NCBI RefSeq assembly: GCF_029962835.1
Contig: NC_080573.1
Coordinates: forward strand, 37,689,001 to 37,753,000
DNA length: 64,000 bases
Origin: Magnolia sinica
Taxonomy: Eukaryota > Streptophyta > Magnoliopsida > Magnoliales > Magnoliaceae
Reading direction: 5' to 3'
Under the pieces are notes generated by a model. That model had not been told where the DNA came from. It saw only the letters and a program-made list of their open reading frames with translations, and did no database searches. Position numbers and translations under genes: made by a program. Of this stretch, positions 48,383-58,182 are shown piece by piece (within the stretch, counting starts at the first letter, position 1; the number at the start of each line of letters is the position of its first letter).

Positions 48383-49813
48383 GAAGAATAATATATTCAG
48401 ATGCAATAGTATTTTCTGTTTACTGCATTCAGATAAACAGAAGTCCAAGACTCATGTCAGAACCTTCATTGAAGAGGAAGCCAAGTAAGACAGTGATTGG
48501 ATGATGATTTAAGAAAAGCATCTTCTTTTCTTTCTTTCTTTTAATTTGAAGTAACTTGGAAAATGGGAAAATAAGTATTCAGTTCATGGAGGCCTGACTT
48601 ATTGTTGTTTCCATGGATCATCATCTGCAATCTGCAATATGAGGAGATTAACTGGTTTGTTCTGCCTGAACGGATGCAAAGACCTGCAAGGGAGAAAAAC
48701 AACTTAAGTTGTACTGGAAGGGAGATCCCCATCTGAATTATTGAATAATGACAAGAGTACAACATTTACAAAAGCTATACAAATTTATACTGAAAAATAT
48801 ATGACTAATTCACAATCTCAATTTCACACAACCCAGACAAACAATGGCCAATGCTATGTTATAACATTCCAACTCCTTCCTGCAGCTGCACCTATCCGGT
48901 GCAACAACCTAAGAAAATCTTTGCTCTCACATAAAATAAAATACATGATTAATGCCAATCCATTCACTGCTGCAGTGGCAAGAACTGTTGCAATTGCTAA
49001 GCCTTGTGCCACTTGGCTAGGATATGCACAGTTTCACAATCCTGTTTGTCAAGCACTTAAGGAAAAATAAAATAAAAAAGCAGATTTGAGTCCTCTATGA
49101 TGCACTAATCACAATTACTGGACTATAATTTTCTTACCAACCAAATGATGTAGTTGCAGTAAAAACAATAGCAAGCCTATTGAACCGAAACCATAACATT
49201 ATTTGTACGAAACCGTTCATAATACAGAAAATTGATATTTATTTGTTGATAGATAGTCTTTAGCAAATCACATCCATATAAGAATACTCAGCTTTTGATA
49301 TCACTGTTCTCTCACATAAACTTGTATAAATTTAGCTCAGTCACCCTTCTCATGCCAAAATGGAAATTAATAATCACCACGACCTAAACTTAAATAAAAA
49401 GAAACCAGAGACATACATCACTGCCATACAATTCCAATCCAATCCCGATTCATGAATTAAAGGAAATTATTCAAATTTCACACTTACATTAGGAATAACT
49501 CACTGAAATTCAACTGATTAGAGGCTTTTCGAACTCATATATATAGAAACTCTGCTGTACTCATAAACCTAATCGACAACAAAGATCCAAACAAACAAAG
49601 GACCCCATTTCTCAGGAACAGTCACAAGCCTAACGCATAACAAAATCATATTTTAAAAAAATAAAATAAAAAAAAAATCAGCAATTTCCACTGTCCTCTT
49701 CTACAGCTAAACCTTCCCTTTGATAAGAAAAGAGAAAAACCAAAACAAGAAGCCCATTCTACATATCAAAAAAATAAAAATAAAAACTAAAAGTAGATGC
49801 AAATTTAACAGAA

Positions 49814-49902
49814 TCTGATTAAAATATTCAACAGTTTAAACCATTCCTAAAATTTTAAACTGGTAAAAGTCAAATTCAAAGCTGTTGAATATTTTAATCA
49901 GA
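49814..49902. repeat. Perfect 21-bp inverted repeat (hairpin)
   Basis: TCTGATTAAAATATTCAACA plus G at 49,814-49,834 is perfectly mirrored at 49,882-49,902, with a 47-base loop that itself contains TTTAAAC/GTTTAAA-like pairing. It could be a tiny MITE or a small-RNA hairpin. It lies within CACTA element B. Confidence 0.7.
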
Positions 49903-51309
49903 TCAAACACAAAGAATAGGATCTTTTGGGTTTGCAGAGACAACAATTGTTGCTCATTTAGCAATCATAAGTAATAGGATCTTTTGGGCCTGCAGAGACA
50001 GTTGTTACGACTAATAATAACGAATGTTAACCATAAGGGAAAAAAATGAGGCGAACAATTCATATAATCCAAGGCACCTATTATGCAATATATAACCCAA
50101 TATATGCAAGCAGGCCCTGCTTCACTGATTTGGAGCATCGATCTGATGGGTCCACCAATGAAGGGGATGCTCCAAAAGTATCCAACTAGAAGACTATACT
50201 CTTCTAATCAGCAGCCCACAAATAGATGGTTAAGGAAAAAAATGTAGCAACAGTCTAGAAAAAAGGCCAATGATTGAAGGGTAGGGGTTTGCCCCGATCA
50301 GGAATACTCTTGAAGGGTGGGGCACATTAGATTAACGGTCTGGATCACTGAACCATGGGTCCCACATACAGACTGGATGAATCAGGATGTAATACATGTC
50401 AGAACACCAAAATCTCTTCTTCTTCTTTAATTTTTATTTTTACATATAATGAATTTTATGCAAAGATGCAATGAAGCAAGAAGTCATCTGCAGAGATAAT
50501 TTGAAGGAAGAATTCGCCTAGATTTCATGAGAAAGAAATCAGAACAGGAGAATATTATGCTCGAAAGCTAAGAGAATATAACAGAAACTCAAAATAGTAA
50601 ACAAAAAACAGGAATCCAAAAATACAGTGAGTAACCTGTTTAACACAAGCCAATCAGCTCTAACCACCAAAGATGAAAGGAACCTCTTTTCAACCAATAT
50701 GTCAATCGACCCAAGAAACAGATGGCAGACTAGAGCCACTCACATCAATGGGACAATAGATGTTCAGCTGAAACACCAGATCGATATATACATAATTCTT
50801 CACAGACACAGCCCTGTTGAGTGGTTAAGGATCTTTCCAATAACTGACAACTTCAAAATCTAAAACTACGGTTCTTTCCATAGAGATTGACACAATTCAA
50901 CATTCTCAAATGATAAAAAAAAAAAACGAAAATGGAGAAAAGAGAAACCTCAGAAACTGACTCCCTTCCGGATCACTGCCACCTACCATGGCAAAATCCA
51001 AAGCATAAAGTCCCAAATGAAAAAACCAGTAGAATTCAAACTGATAACTCTTCCCTGAAATCCTCGAAGCATCAGATAAGAACCTAATCGGATCGGAATC
51101 AAACACAGCAGAAATAACGGAAATCTAAACCGAGTATTTATAAAAATAAAATAAATAAATAAACACCTGAAAATTCTGACTACATAATCGAGTGCAGAAA
51201 ACACTCCACCCGTCACGAAATCCAACAGAATTCAGATCGAAAAACTGCAAATCGAAGTATCGAACAAATCAGAACTGTATCACACAACAAATCGTTTCTA
51301 TGTATTCGC

Positions 51310-51445
51310 ATCAAACAACATAGAAAAATCCCTAATTAGGATTTCAACATTGAATTAGGGTTTTCACATAGAAAATCCCTAATTAGGATTTCAACATAGT
51401 AAATCCCTAATTAGGGTTTCAACATTGTAAATCCCTAATTAGGAA
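51310..51445. repeat. ~30-bp tandem repeat CCCTAATTAGGATTTCAACAT
   Basis: About four units of AATCCCTAATTAGG, then TTTCAACAT, lie head to tail, just inside the presumed first intron of CACTA element B. Confidence 0.8.
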
Positions 51446-51483
51446 ATCACTAAGGTTGAAATTGATGAAATCTAGACTCTTAC

Positions 51484-51531
51484 CTGTTTCAGATCTTCAT
51501 CTAAGCCCTGAAATTAATGGCAGCTCTCGCA

Positions 51532-51589
<58 letters not shown>

Positions 51590-51656
51590 GGGTAGGCAGA
51601 AGCTGAGAGTCACGCGAGAGAGAGAGAGAGTCGGGGGTAGGAAGAAGCTGAGAGTC

Positions 51657-51694
<38 letters not shown>

Positions 51695-51780
51695 TCGGGA
51701 GAGGTAGAGAGAGAGAGAGTCGGGAGAGGGAGAGAGAGAGTCGTCGGGAGAGAGAGAGAGAGTCAGGAGCGAAATGAAAG
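51484..51780 (-). other. CT-rich leader-like exon of CACTA B
   Basis: On the minus strand a CT-rich tract (51,780-51,544) is followed by TTCATTTCAGGGCTTAGATG-like text, GATCTGAAACAG and the consensus donor GTAAGAG (intron from 51,483). This looks like a non-coding first exon starting near the right TIR. Frames through the GA/CT repeats are artefacts. Confidence 0.45.
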
Positions 51781-51887
51781 TCGCCTGTTGTTTTTATTTT
51801 TATATAGAAACATCCGTGGCCCGCTTTTAAATAGCGCCGCTGCATGGTGCAGCCAAAGTGCCGATTTTATCCATTTTTGTTGTAGTG

Positions 51888-52460
51888 GCTCTTAGAGCAC
51901 TTCTAAGTCATAGCGCTCCTTAGTTGCATTGTTCACTTGGATAGTTTGATCCATCGATCTGTACTGTCTATTGAGTCCACAACACATCTCATTGACTACG
52001 ACGCAAACATTACACGGATAGGATCAAATTCTTGATTGATCTTATTTTTTATACACATCCTTTTTTCCCAGTTCATGGATAGGATGGCTAAGATTGCCTA
52101 ATGAAAATGATTATTTTCAATCATAAGCATTAATCTATGATATGTGCTAACAAATAGATGGACCAGATTGTTGATCAAACCTATTTTTGTACAACAATCA
52201 TGATCATTAAATTCCATAGATCAAATGGTTCATATTTGTCGGATTGGTGGTATATTTGCGCAGTAGCCCAAGGAATGTGTATTTTCTTTCCCCTTTTCAT
52301 GTAGGAGATATACAAAGTTCTATATCACTTCTGAAAGATCAGCGGTTGACTTGGTACATGATGTTTTGATGAACACTCTCTCTGGGTTGTATTGAACCTT
52401 TCTTGCGATTTCTGACCATCTTGGAAATTTTGAGCCATATGAATGCTGACTAGCAGAAAT
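51888..52460. other. Spacer between CACTA B and the segmental duplication
   Basis: Beyond the GCT duplication I see no gene, RNA or transposon end. A pyrimidine-rich stretch followed by TAG (52,283-52,305) could be an acceptor, but the frames after it close quickly. Confidence 0.4.
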
Positions 52461-52555
52461 TTAATACAATATCAGTATTATTCTCCCACGCTTGTTTCTA
52501 GCATTCCAATTTTTTTATGGCATTAATGGGTTCAAATTTTGTTAATGTATTTTGA

Positions 52556-52650
52556 ATAAAACAAGATCTGATGCCCTTTCAAAATCCTTGTCAGATTACA
52601 AGTGGTGGGAGGAAGAGATTGAGAAAATTCACCCTGATTTCGTCTTCTTT
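52556..52650 (+). pseudogene. Exon-like gene fragment A, copy 1 (unrecognised)
   Basis: The frame reads KTRSDALSKSLSDYKWWEEE then IEKIHPDFVFF before a stop. The copy at 57,280-57,374 reads nearly the same with mostly conservative changes. The coding character is inferred; I cannot name the gene. It may be a piece of the same source gene as fragment B. Confidence 0.35.
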
Positions 52651-52791
52651 TAAACACTTATTTAAACTTAGCTTTGATTTCCCGGCAATTTTCATCTAGT
52701 TGTAAATACGAACAATTTGCTTCATGCTAATAGATTGATTCAGAATATAGTTTGCTATTTCAGTCTATGGGTTCCATTTTCTGATTTCAGG

Positions 52792-52920
52792 ATTATATAT
52801 CTTGGTTTTGAAGGATTTTCAGGAGCTGAACTCTTCAGTCTTGAGTTGAAGATTCTTTTGCGCAATTTGAGAATGCTTGTATCATATCATTGAGAAATGA
52901 ACTTAAACATCAATGCAAAA
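52792..52920 (+). pseudogene. Exon-like gene fragment B, copy 1 (unrecognised)
   Basis: After an acceptor TTCTGATTTCAG the frame reads IIYLGFEGFSGAELFSLELK. It then loses the frame relative to copy 2 (57,489-57,626) because about ten bases are missing after GAGTTGAAGAT. The source gene is unknown to me. Confidence 0.4.
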
Positions 52921-53219
52921 TATAATGTAGATTTTGGAAAACATTTGCATTTTACTAATGAAAATATGTGCTTCTTTGAGTATGTTGTTGATGTAAAATA
53001 ATTGGATGGAGATGGGCAACAAGGAAATAGGATTTTTTTTTTTTTTTTGGAGGTTTTCATTGGAAGACCATCTTCATGGTAAGATGGCAATGTTGTCACA
53101 CTGTTTGCTATTCAGGCCAATTGAGCATCCAGACACCCAAAAAAAATTAGTCTAGTTTCTTATTCAGGCTAATCTTTTGTGAATGGGGTTCTTGTTAAAC
53201 AATCTTGTGAATTGATTTT

Positions 53220-53608
53220 AAATGACTATCAGGTGTAACGGATTCGAAAAGCAACAAAATTAATGTTGTTTTATTGTAGAAATTTTAGCGACAGACCAAA
53301 TTCGCCTATAATTTTGGAACAAGTCGAAAATCAATGACGAATTTGAAGTTCGTCGCTGCTCATAAGATGGACCACATCTAGGTGGGCTTTTTCATAATTT
53401 AGCGATGGATTTTTTTTTATTTTTCCGATGGATAAAATCCGTCATTTATTTGCGACTTAAACTGTTGCAAATGCGTGACGGGTCCTATCCGTTGTATAAT
53501 TTTTATAGCGCAGCAAATAGCGACGGACCATGCAACAGACCAAGGGCGTCGTTAATTGCATTTTGTGATGGACCTGATCTGTTGCAAATTGGTAATCTTT
53601 ATGTAGTG
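53220..53608. mobile_element. CACTA-like end with GCGACGGA repeats, copy 1
   Basis: Motifs such as TAGCGACAGACCAAATT, AGCGACGGACC and GACGGGTCCTATCCGTTG alternate in orientation. The segment stops at ATCTTTATGTAGTG (53,608), which mirrors a CACTACATAAAGAT terminus. The matching end in copy 2 stops at 58,182, so the insertion is older than the duplication. No opposite TIR was found. Confidence 0.5.
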
Positions 53609-53890
53609 TGTAGCCCTAGTTCCTAAAAATCAAGCCCCATATGTGATTAAAGTAGGACACACCAAGGCAAATAGTTTGGAGGGTGAATTTTCCCCTCTAC
53701 AGTTTCCAATCATCCTGTCCACTAGAACTACCGATGGTCATAAATTTTTATCCCTTGGTCTTACATGGGGTGACACACCTGATGGGTCACGTGTGTGAAC
53801 ATGTACGATGCATGCCATATGTTAATTCTGATGGGGTGCACATATTTCGATCCGGCCATCGAAATGGGGTGTGCCGCGCGGCGTTGGAAC
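53609..53890. other. Shared spacer up to the hAT insertion site
   Basis: Non-coding sequence with MITE-core traces (ATGGGGTGACACACCTGATG). It matches 58,183-58,459 closely. It ends in CGTTGGAAC, half of the hAT target site. Confidence 0.6.
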
Positions 53891-54375
53891 TAGGGGTGCA
53901 CATCAAACCAGTAGAACCGTGGAACCGGACCAAAACTAATACAACGGTCCAGTTCTAGATTGCACCGGTTTTGGTTCCGGTTCCAAATTTCCAAGAACCA
54001 TTGGATACGGTTCGGTTCCAGTCTAGGGCCATGTAGAACCGAACCGAACCATGAACCAAACTGTTGATCCAAACCATGGATCCAAACCGTTGATTTGAAC
54101 CGTGGCCCGAACCATGGATACGAACATTAGATCCGAATCGTTGATCCGAACTTGAGATTAAAACAAAAAATCCTAATTTGTTTCACTTTACTACGTGGTG
54201 CGTGCAGCTTTTCCATCCCCATCTCCTCTCTCGTCGTCTGTGTGCAATTGCCCAAGGCCCAATCTCTCTTGCCCCTGCCCCTGCTCTCTCTCTCTCTCTC
54301 TCTCTCTCTTCATCTCTATCTAGGTGCTGCTGCTGGCTGCCCAGGCCCCTGACCTCTCTTTGTATCTCTGCAGCG

Positions 54376-54417
<42 letters not shown>

Positions 54418-54484
54418 CTCTCTCTAGCCGTCCCTCTCTCGCTAACCGTCCGACCATCCCTCTCTCGCTAGTCGTCCCTTTCTG

Positions 54485-54526
<42 letters not shown>

Positions 54527-54780
54527 CATTCACCACCACGGCACTGCCGGTCCCCCACAACATCTCTTTCTCTCCATCTCTCTATCTTTCTCTCTCGATT
54601 TTTAAGAGCCCAGAACCGTGGAACCAATCCGAAACTGAACCGTTTTTCACGGTTTGGTTCCTAATCAGTTCTAGGGTGCTAACGGTCCAGTTCCAGTTCC
54701 AAAAATCGTAGAATTGTTAGGAACGATTCGGTTCCAGTTTCACCCCAGAACTGGACCAAACCGACCCGTGTGCACCACTA
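53891..54780. mobile_element. Non-autonomous hAT element, perfect 8-bp TSD
   Basis: The ends TAGGGGTGCACATC (left) and GTGTGCACCACTA (right) are inverted and of hAT type. Flanks are identical, GTTGGAAC (53,883-53,890 and 54,781-54,788). Copy 2 of the segmental duplication has the uninterrupted site with a single GTTGGAAC at about 58,457. Subterminal zones are rich in GAACCG/CGGTTC motifs (53,925-54,150 and 54,605-54,765). The middle holds several (TC)n tracts (about 54,284-54,312, 54,379-54,415, 54,488-54,523) in leader-like CT-rich DNA. No transposase is present. Frames through the TC tracts are artefacts. Confidence 0.93.
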
Positions 54781-54961
54781 GTTGGAACCACAACGTCTGC
54801 GTGGTTGTTTAGGTATAGGTCTCTGATCATCAAGGTATTAAAACAGAGCATCCAATCATAACTCGCCAATCCAGTCTATCCGAAGTGTGCCGATACCGAA
54901 AACTGTGTATGAACAGTCTTTAGGGATATAGGCCTCACAACAGCCCTGATCACCTAAAATT

Positions 54962-55400
54962 TGGGAGTGGATTAGGTGAGACCTAGATCCATCGAGGTGG
55001 GTGGGGCCCCTAATTGTGGGGCCCACTGTAATGAATGTGACTGCATCCACACTGGTCATCCATATTGAAAGCTTATTTTAAGGTATGATCCAAAAATAAA
55101 GCATATCCAAATTTCAGGTGGACCATAATACATGTCGTTTTTACATTATAAACAGTTCGGATGGCAAATAAACATTCTGGTGGCCCCATTATGTTTTTTA
55201 ATGATGGGGATTCAATCACTACTATTTCCTGTGATATGGTCCACATAAGATTTGAATCTGCTTCATTTTTGGGATCATGCCCTAAAATGAGCTTTCAAAA
55301 CTTTTGGACGGTGTGGATATAAGACACATACATCACTGTGAGCCCCACAGTCAACGTTCCCACCCACTCCATGGATCCAGGTTCTCAACTAATCCTCTCC
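54962..55400. mobile_element. Palindromic MITE, family 3, copy 1
   Basis: The left side GGGAGTGGATTAGGTGAGAC is mirrored at the right by GTTCTCAACTAATCCTCTCC. Flanks CCTAAAATT (54,953-54,961) and CCTAAAATA (55,401-55,409) make a 9-bp duplication with one mismatch. The counterpart in copy 2 (58,669-59,078) has lost its right end. Confidence 0.7.
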
Positions 55401-55611
55401 CCTAAAATATTTTACACGTGTGACATGAGGTGATTGTGCGTGTATTCACTTTCCTCGTGTATTGCGCCTTAGGTCCTTTCTTGATCACTGGACCCAATAC
55501 AATAACATAACCAAACTCAGGTAGGTATGTTAGGTTGGTATATAGCATGTATTGTGTGCCCTTAGGCCCTTAAATACCCCATAATGTGCCCTTCTTGACC
55601 CTACAAGCCTT

Positions 55612-56412
55612 TTGTTCCACTCTTCCATCCACTGAAATTAGACAGCCCCAAGTCGTCCACCAAATGGCTGGTTTTCACCCAACGATGTGGGGCAATCACT
55701 TTTTTTTTTTCAAATGAAGATTTTCATTCCAAGAAAAGATATACACCCTGATCTACATTCGGGCTACCCCAAGAGAAAAAAACCTGGAGGAAGCCTGTCA
55801 TAAGAGGCCAAAGGAAGGAAAATAAGAAAGGGAAAAAATCAAAATGATGGCCTATATGGCCCACTACTACGCTGAGTGCCTGATAGCTCCCAACCCAACT
55901 CTGTCCAATAAGAGAAGCCCCCTGATCTGCGTGAGAAGCAGGGAAGGGAGAGTGCGAGCAAGGTGACTTGGAGAGCGCTTCCTTGGCGAGCCATCTAATC
56001 GGCCGGAGCATTCCCCTCACTCCAGATATGGACGAACCTAAACTGACCTTGACTGTTCGCTTTCCCAATCCTGGATAGCTAGTAGTTCCACTTCCAAGCT
56101 GGATCCGAAGCTCCATTCAACCAGTCCACCACAAGCTTAGAGTCTGATTCTACCACTACGTTGGAGAAACCCAGGTTCAGATAGTGATAAAGGCCATCAT
56201 GGACTGCTCTAAGCCCAACTTTGATTCGGAGTTGGAAATACTGAGGATTGCCCCAAAAAAATCCCAGACCTTGGACGCTAGCTGGCTGTAAAGAAACAAA
56301 TGGTTTACAAATTCTTCTAATGGATGTTGGGTGTGGCCTACGTCATAGCAGATACATCTGGAGGCTAGGAGAATGTGGGGCGATCACTTCCTTAACTACT
56401 CTGAACAACAAG
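55612..56412 (+). pseudogene. Terpene synthase exon 1 relic, copy 1, split by a LINE
   Basis: The piece 55,612-55,701 matches exon 1 of the copy at 59,282-59,422 (CTCTTCCATCCACTGAAATT, GGTTTTCACCCAACG) and encodes the FHPTxW segment. It lacks the start codon region: about 70 bases present in copy 2 are missing before CCACTCTTCC. The exon resumes at 56,373 after the LINE with GGCGATCACTTCC and ends at a donor-like GTAGAA at 56,413. The gene is dead twice over, by deletion and by insertion. Terpene synthases of the TPS-a group make sesquiterpenes in the cytosol; only the first of usually seven exons is present here. Confidence 0.8.
55702..56372 (-). mobile_element. 5'-truncated L1-type LINE with RNase H remnant
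   Basis: The insert begins on the plus strand with a T run (the poly(A) tail of a minus-strand element). It is bounded by a 17-bp target duplication with one mismatch: ATGTGGGGCAATCACTT (55,685-55,701) and ATGTGGGGCGATCACTT (56,373-56,389). On the minus strand, from 56,340, a zf-RVT-like part reads NHLFLYSQLASKVWDFFG. An RNase H-like part follows: VGLRAVHDGLYHYLNLGFSN, VVVESDSKLVVDWLNG and then WSEGNAPAD. This order, zf-RVT then RNase H, is typical of the C-terminal end of ORF2 in plant L1 elements. There are frame changes between the parts and stops within the RNase H part, and the RT and endonuclease domains are missing through 5' truncation. Confidence 0.87.
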
Positions 56413-56572
56413 GTAGAAATATTTCTCTCACACTCCGATGTAATGACATGCATGAATGACATCTACCACACTCATCCGGTGGACCTATCAGATTTGCGTT
56501 GGGGCCTTAAAATCCTAGTTGTCCACACATCAGTTGGCCAGACATGTGTAAGGAAAATGCAGAGTAAAAAAG

Positions 56573-56752
56573 AAGAATTCGGATCCTTTGCTTGCCACAA
56601 GTAAGAAAATTCTATTTTCTTACATCATGATTGGTCCATGTAATCACTGATATTGTAAACATTGTGCATTAAATCCAATGTGTGATGATGTGGCACAATC
56701 AGATTACAACAACTAGGATTTTCTTGCTTATGGCCAGCAGAGAATTCATATT
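56573..56752. mobile_element. Small MITE, copy 1
   Basis: The ends GAATTCGGATCCTTTGCTTG and GGCCAGCAGAGAATTC are partly inverted, each with an AAGNAAGAAAAT-type motif inside. The inner ATGATTGGTCCATGTAATCA and CAATGTGTGATGATGTGGCA are shared with the counterpart at about 59,589-59,749. Its insertion is older than the segmental duplication. The superfamily is uncertain; the GGATCC tip recalls the Mutator-type MITE at 12,329. Confidence 0.45.
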
Positions 56753-56863
56753 CTAAAAAGAAATGAATCTGGATCATCTATGGAAATCCGGATCCCCTAA
56801 TTGACATGTACAGGTTTTTCCTATTTTCCTACATTGTAATTGGTCGACATCATCACTGATGTT

Positions 56864-57025
56864 TATTTATTTATTTATTTATTTTGGGGTTAGCTTGTTA
56901 GTACACACCCATGTCAGTACACACACTCCATGTTAGCCACCCCCACTAGGGACCGATACCAAGACCTCAGTGTTGAAACGAGGTATCTCCACTCAGTCTG
57001 CCAGTTGAGCTATGGATCTGGGTGT
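56864..57025 (-). mobile_element. tRNA-derived SINE with 18-bp TSD
   Basis: On the minus strand the element starts at 57,025 with CCCAGATCCATAGCTCAACT (A-box-like), followed by CTCGTTTCAACACTGAGGTC (B-box-like) and GGTGGCTAACATGG. It ends in AATAAATAAATAAA. Flanks GACATCATCACTGATGTT (56,846-56,863) and GACATCATCACTAATGTT (57,026-57,043) differ at one base. The 162-base size, pol III-type boxes, A-rich tail and target duplication identify a SINE. Confidence 0.9.
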
Positions 57026-57279
57026 GACATCATCACTAATGTTGTCAGCACTGCTACATTAAATGCAACCTATAATGATGTGGCCAATCACATTCCAACA
57101 AACAAGATTTTCCTGTTTATCACCTCATTTTTTTGTCTGGATTAAAAAAAAAAAAGGAAAAAAGAGAGAAGAAATTCACTGCTTTTATACAATATCAATA
57201 TTTTTTTCCCATGCTTGTTTCTAGTATTCCAAAATTTTAATGCCATTAATGGGTTCAAATTTTGTTAATGGATTTTGAA

Positions 57280-57374
57280 TAAAACAAGATCTGATTCCCT
57301 TTCAAAATCCTTGTCATATTATAAGTGGTGGGAGGAAGAGATTGAGAAAATTCACCCTGATTTCATCTTCTTTT
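57280..57374 (+). pseudogene. Exon-like gene fragment A, copy 2 (unrecognised)
   Basis: The frame reads KTRSDSLSKSLSYYKWWEEE then IEKIHPDFIFF and stops. Compared with copy 1, changes are few and most keep residue character. Confidence 0.35.
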
Positions 57375-57488
57375 AGACACTTATTTTAACATAGTTTTGA
57401 TTTCCTGATAAGTAGCAATTTTCATCTAGCTGTGAATATAAACAGTTTGCTTCATGCTAATAGATTAATTCCTTTTTCTGAATTCAGG

Positions 57489-57626
57489 ATCATATACCTT
57501 GGTTTTGATGGATTTTTAGGGGTTAAACTCTTCAGTCTTGAGTTGAAGATGAAAGATTCTTTTGCTCAGTTTGAGAATGCCCATATCATATCATTGAGAA
57601 ATGAACTTAAACATCAATGCAAAATA
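57489..57626 (+). pseudogene. Exon-like gene fragment B, copy 2 (unrecognised)
   Basis: After the acceptor TTCTGAATTCAG the frame reads IIYLGFDGFLGVKLFSLELK, MKDSFAQFENAHIISLRNEL and KHQCKI before a stop. The amphipathic, non-repetitive composition looks like genuine protein. I cannot assign a family; a fragment of a large housekeeping protein is possible. Copy 1 has a deletion that breaks the frame. Confidence 0.45.
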
Positions 57627-57934
57627 TAATGTAGATTTTGGAAAACATTTACATTTTACTAATGAGAATGTGTGCTTCTTTGAGAAGGTTGTTGCTGTAA
57701 AATAATTGGATGGAGATGGGCTCCAAGGAAATAGGAAATTTTTTTTTGTGGAGGTTCTCATTGGAAGACCATCTTCATGGTAAGATGGCAATGCTAGTTT
57801 AGGCTATTTACTATATATTTAGTGTTTTCTATTTAGGCCAATTGAGCATCCAATTTCTTATTCAAGCCAATCTTTTGTGAATGGGGTTCTTATTAAACAA
57901 TCTTGTGAATTTATTTTAGATGGCTCGTGTGCAA

Positions 57935-58182
57935 CAGATTTGAAAAACAACAAATTTAATGCTATGTTTTATTTTGTAGAAATTTTAGAGATGGACCAAA
58001 TTCGTCTCTAATTTTAGAACAAGTTGAAAGTCAAAGATGGATTTGGTCCATTGCAAATTCGTGACAGATCCTATCTGTTGTATAATTTTTACAATGCAGC
58101 AAACAGCGACGGACCAAGGGCGTTGTTAATTGGGTTTTGCGGCGGACCTGATCTGTTGTAAATTTGTAATCTTTACGTAGTG
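57935..58182. mobile_element. CACTA-like end with GCGACGGA repeats, copy 2
   Basis: Counterpart of 53,220-53,608. It ends TCTTTACGTAGTG at 58,182 and is shorter because about 130 bases of the subterminal zone are missing. Confidence 0.5.

Larger units (their letters stand above)
44431..51887 (-). mobile_element. CACTA element B, 7.5 kb, TSD GCT
   Basis: The element starts CACTACAACAAATGTG and ends TTTTTGTTGTAGTG. Both sides carry GCT (44,428-44,430 and 51,888-51,890), the 3-bp duplication of CACTA transposons. Subterminal repeats of the type AGCGGCGCT/AGCGCCGCTA fill the left 300 bases (44,452-44,720), and GCGCCGCT occurs near the right end (51,833). I find no TNPD- or TNPA-like protein, so it looks non-autonomous. 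It has a GA/CT-rich leader-like zone with a consensus splice donor near the right end, which suggests transcription from right to left. Two coding-like stretches inside (47,596-47,742 and 48,262-48,382) may be captured host exons. Simple repeats are (GAA)n/(GCA)n at about 45,285-45,318 and AACAAC at about 45,945. Confidence 0.9.
52461..56835. repeat. Segmental duplication, copy 1
   Basis: This block matches 57,186-59,815 in the same order and orientation. Matching parts are an exon-like pair, a CACTA end, a MITE of family 3, a terpene synthase exon 1 piece and a small MITE. It is longer than copy 2 mainly because it holds a hAT element (890 bases) and a LINE (671 bases). By eye the shared parts are about 85-90% identical. 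Confidence 0.85.

Noticed and set aside
51456-51845. 114-codon minus-strand frame with Leu-Ser repeats
   Set aside because: Translation of (GA)n/(CT)n tracts near the right end of CACTA element B.
54152-54627. Leu-Ser-rich frames on the plus strand and Arg-Glu-rich frames on the minus strand
   Set aside because: They follow (TC)n tracts inside the hAT element.
55724-56116. 130-codon minus-strand frame taken as a gene
   Set aside because: It is an out-of-frame reading of the LINE's RNase H region; the in-frame traces identify the element.
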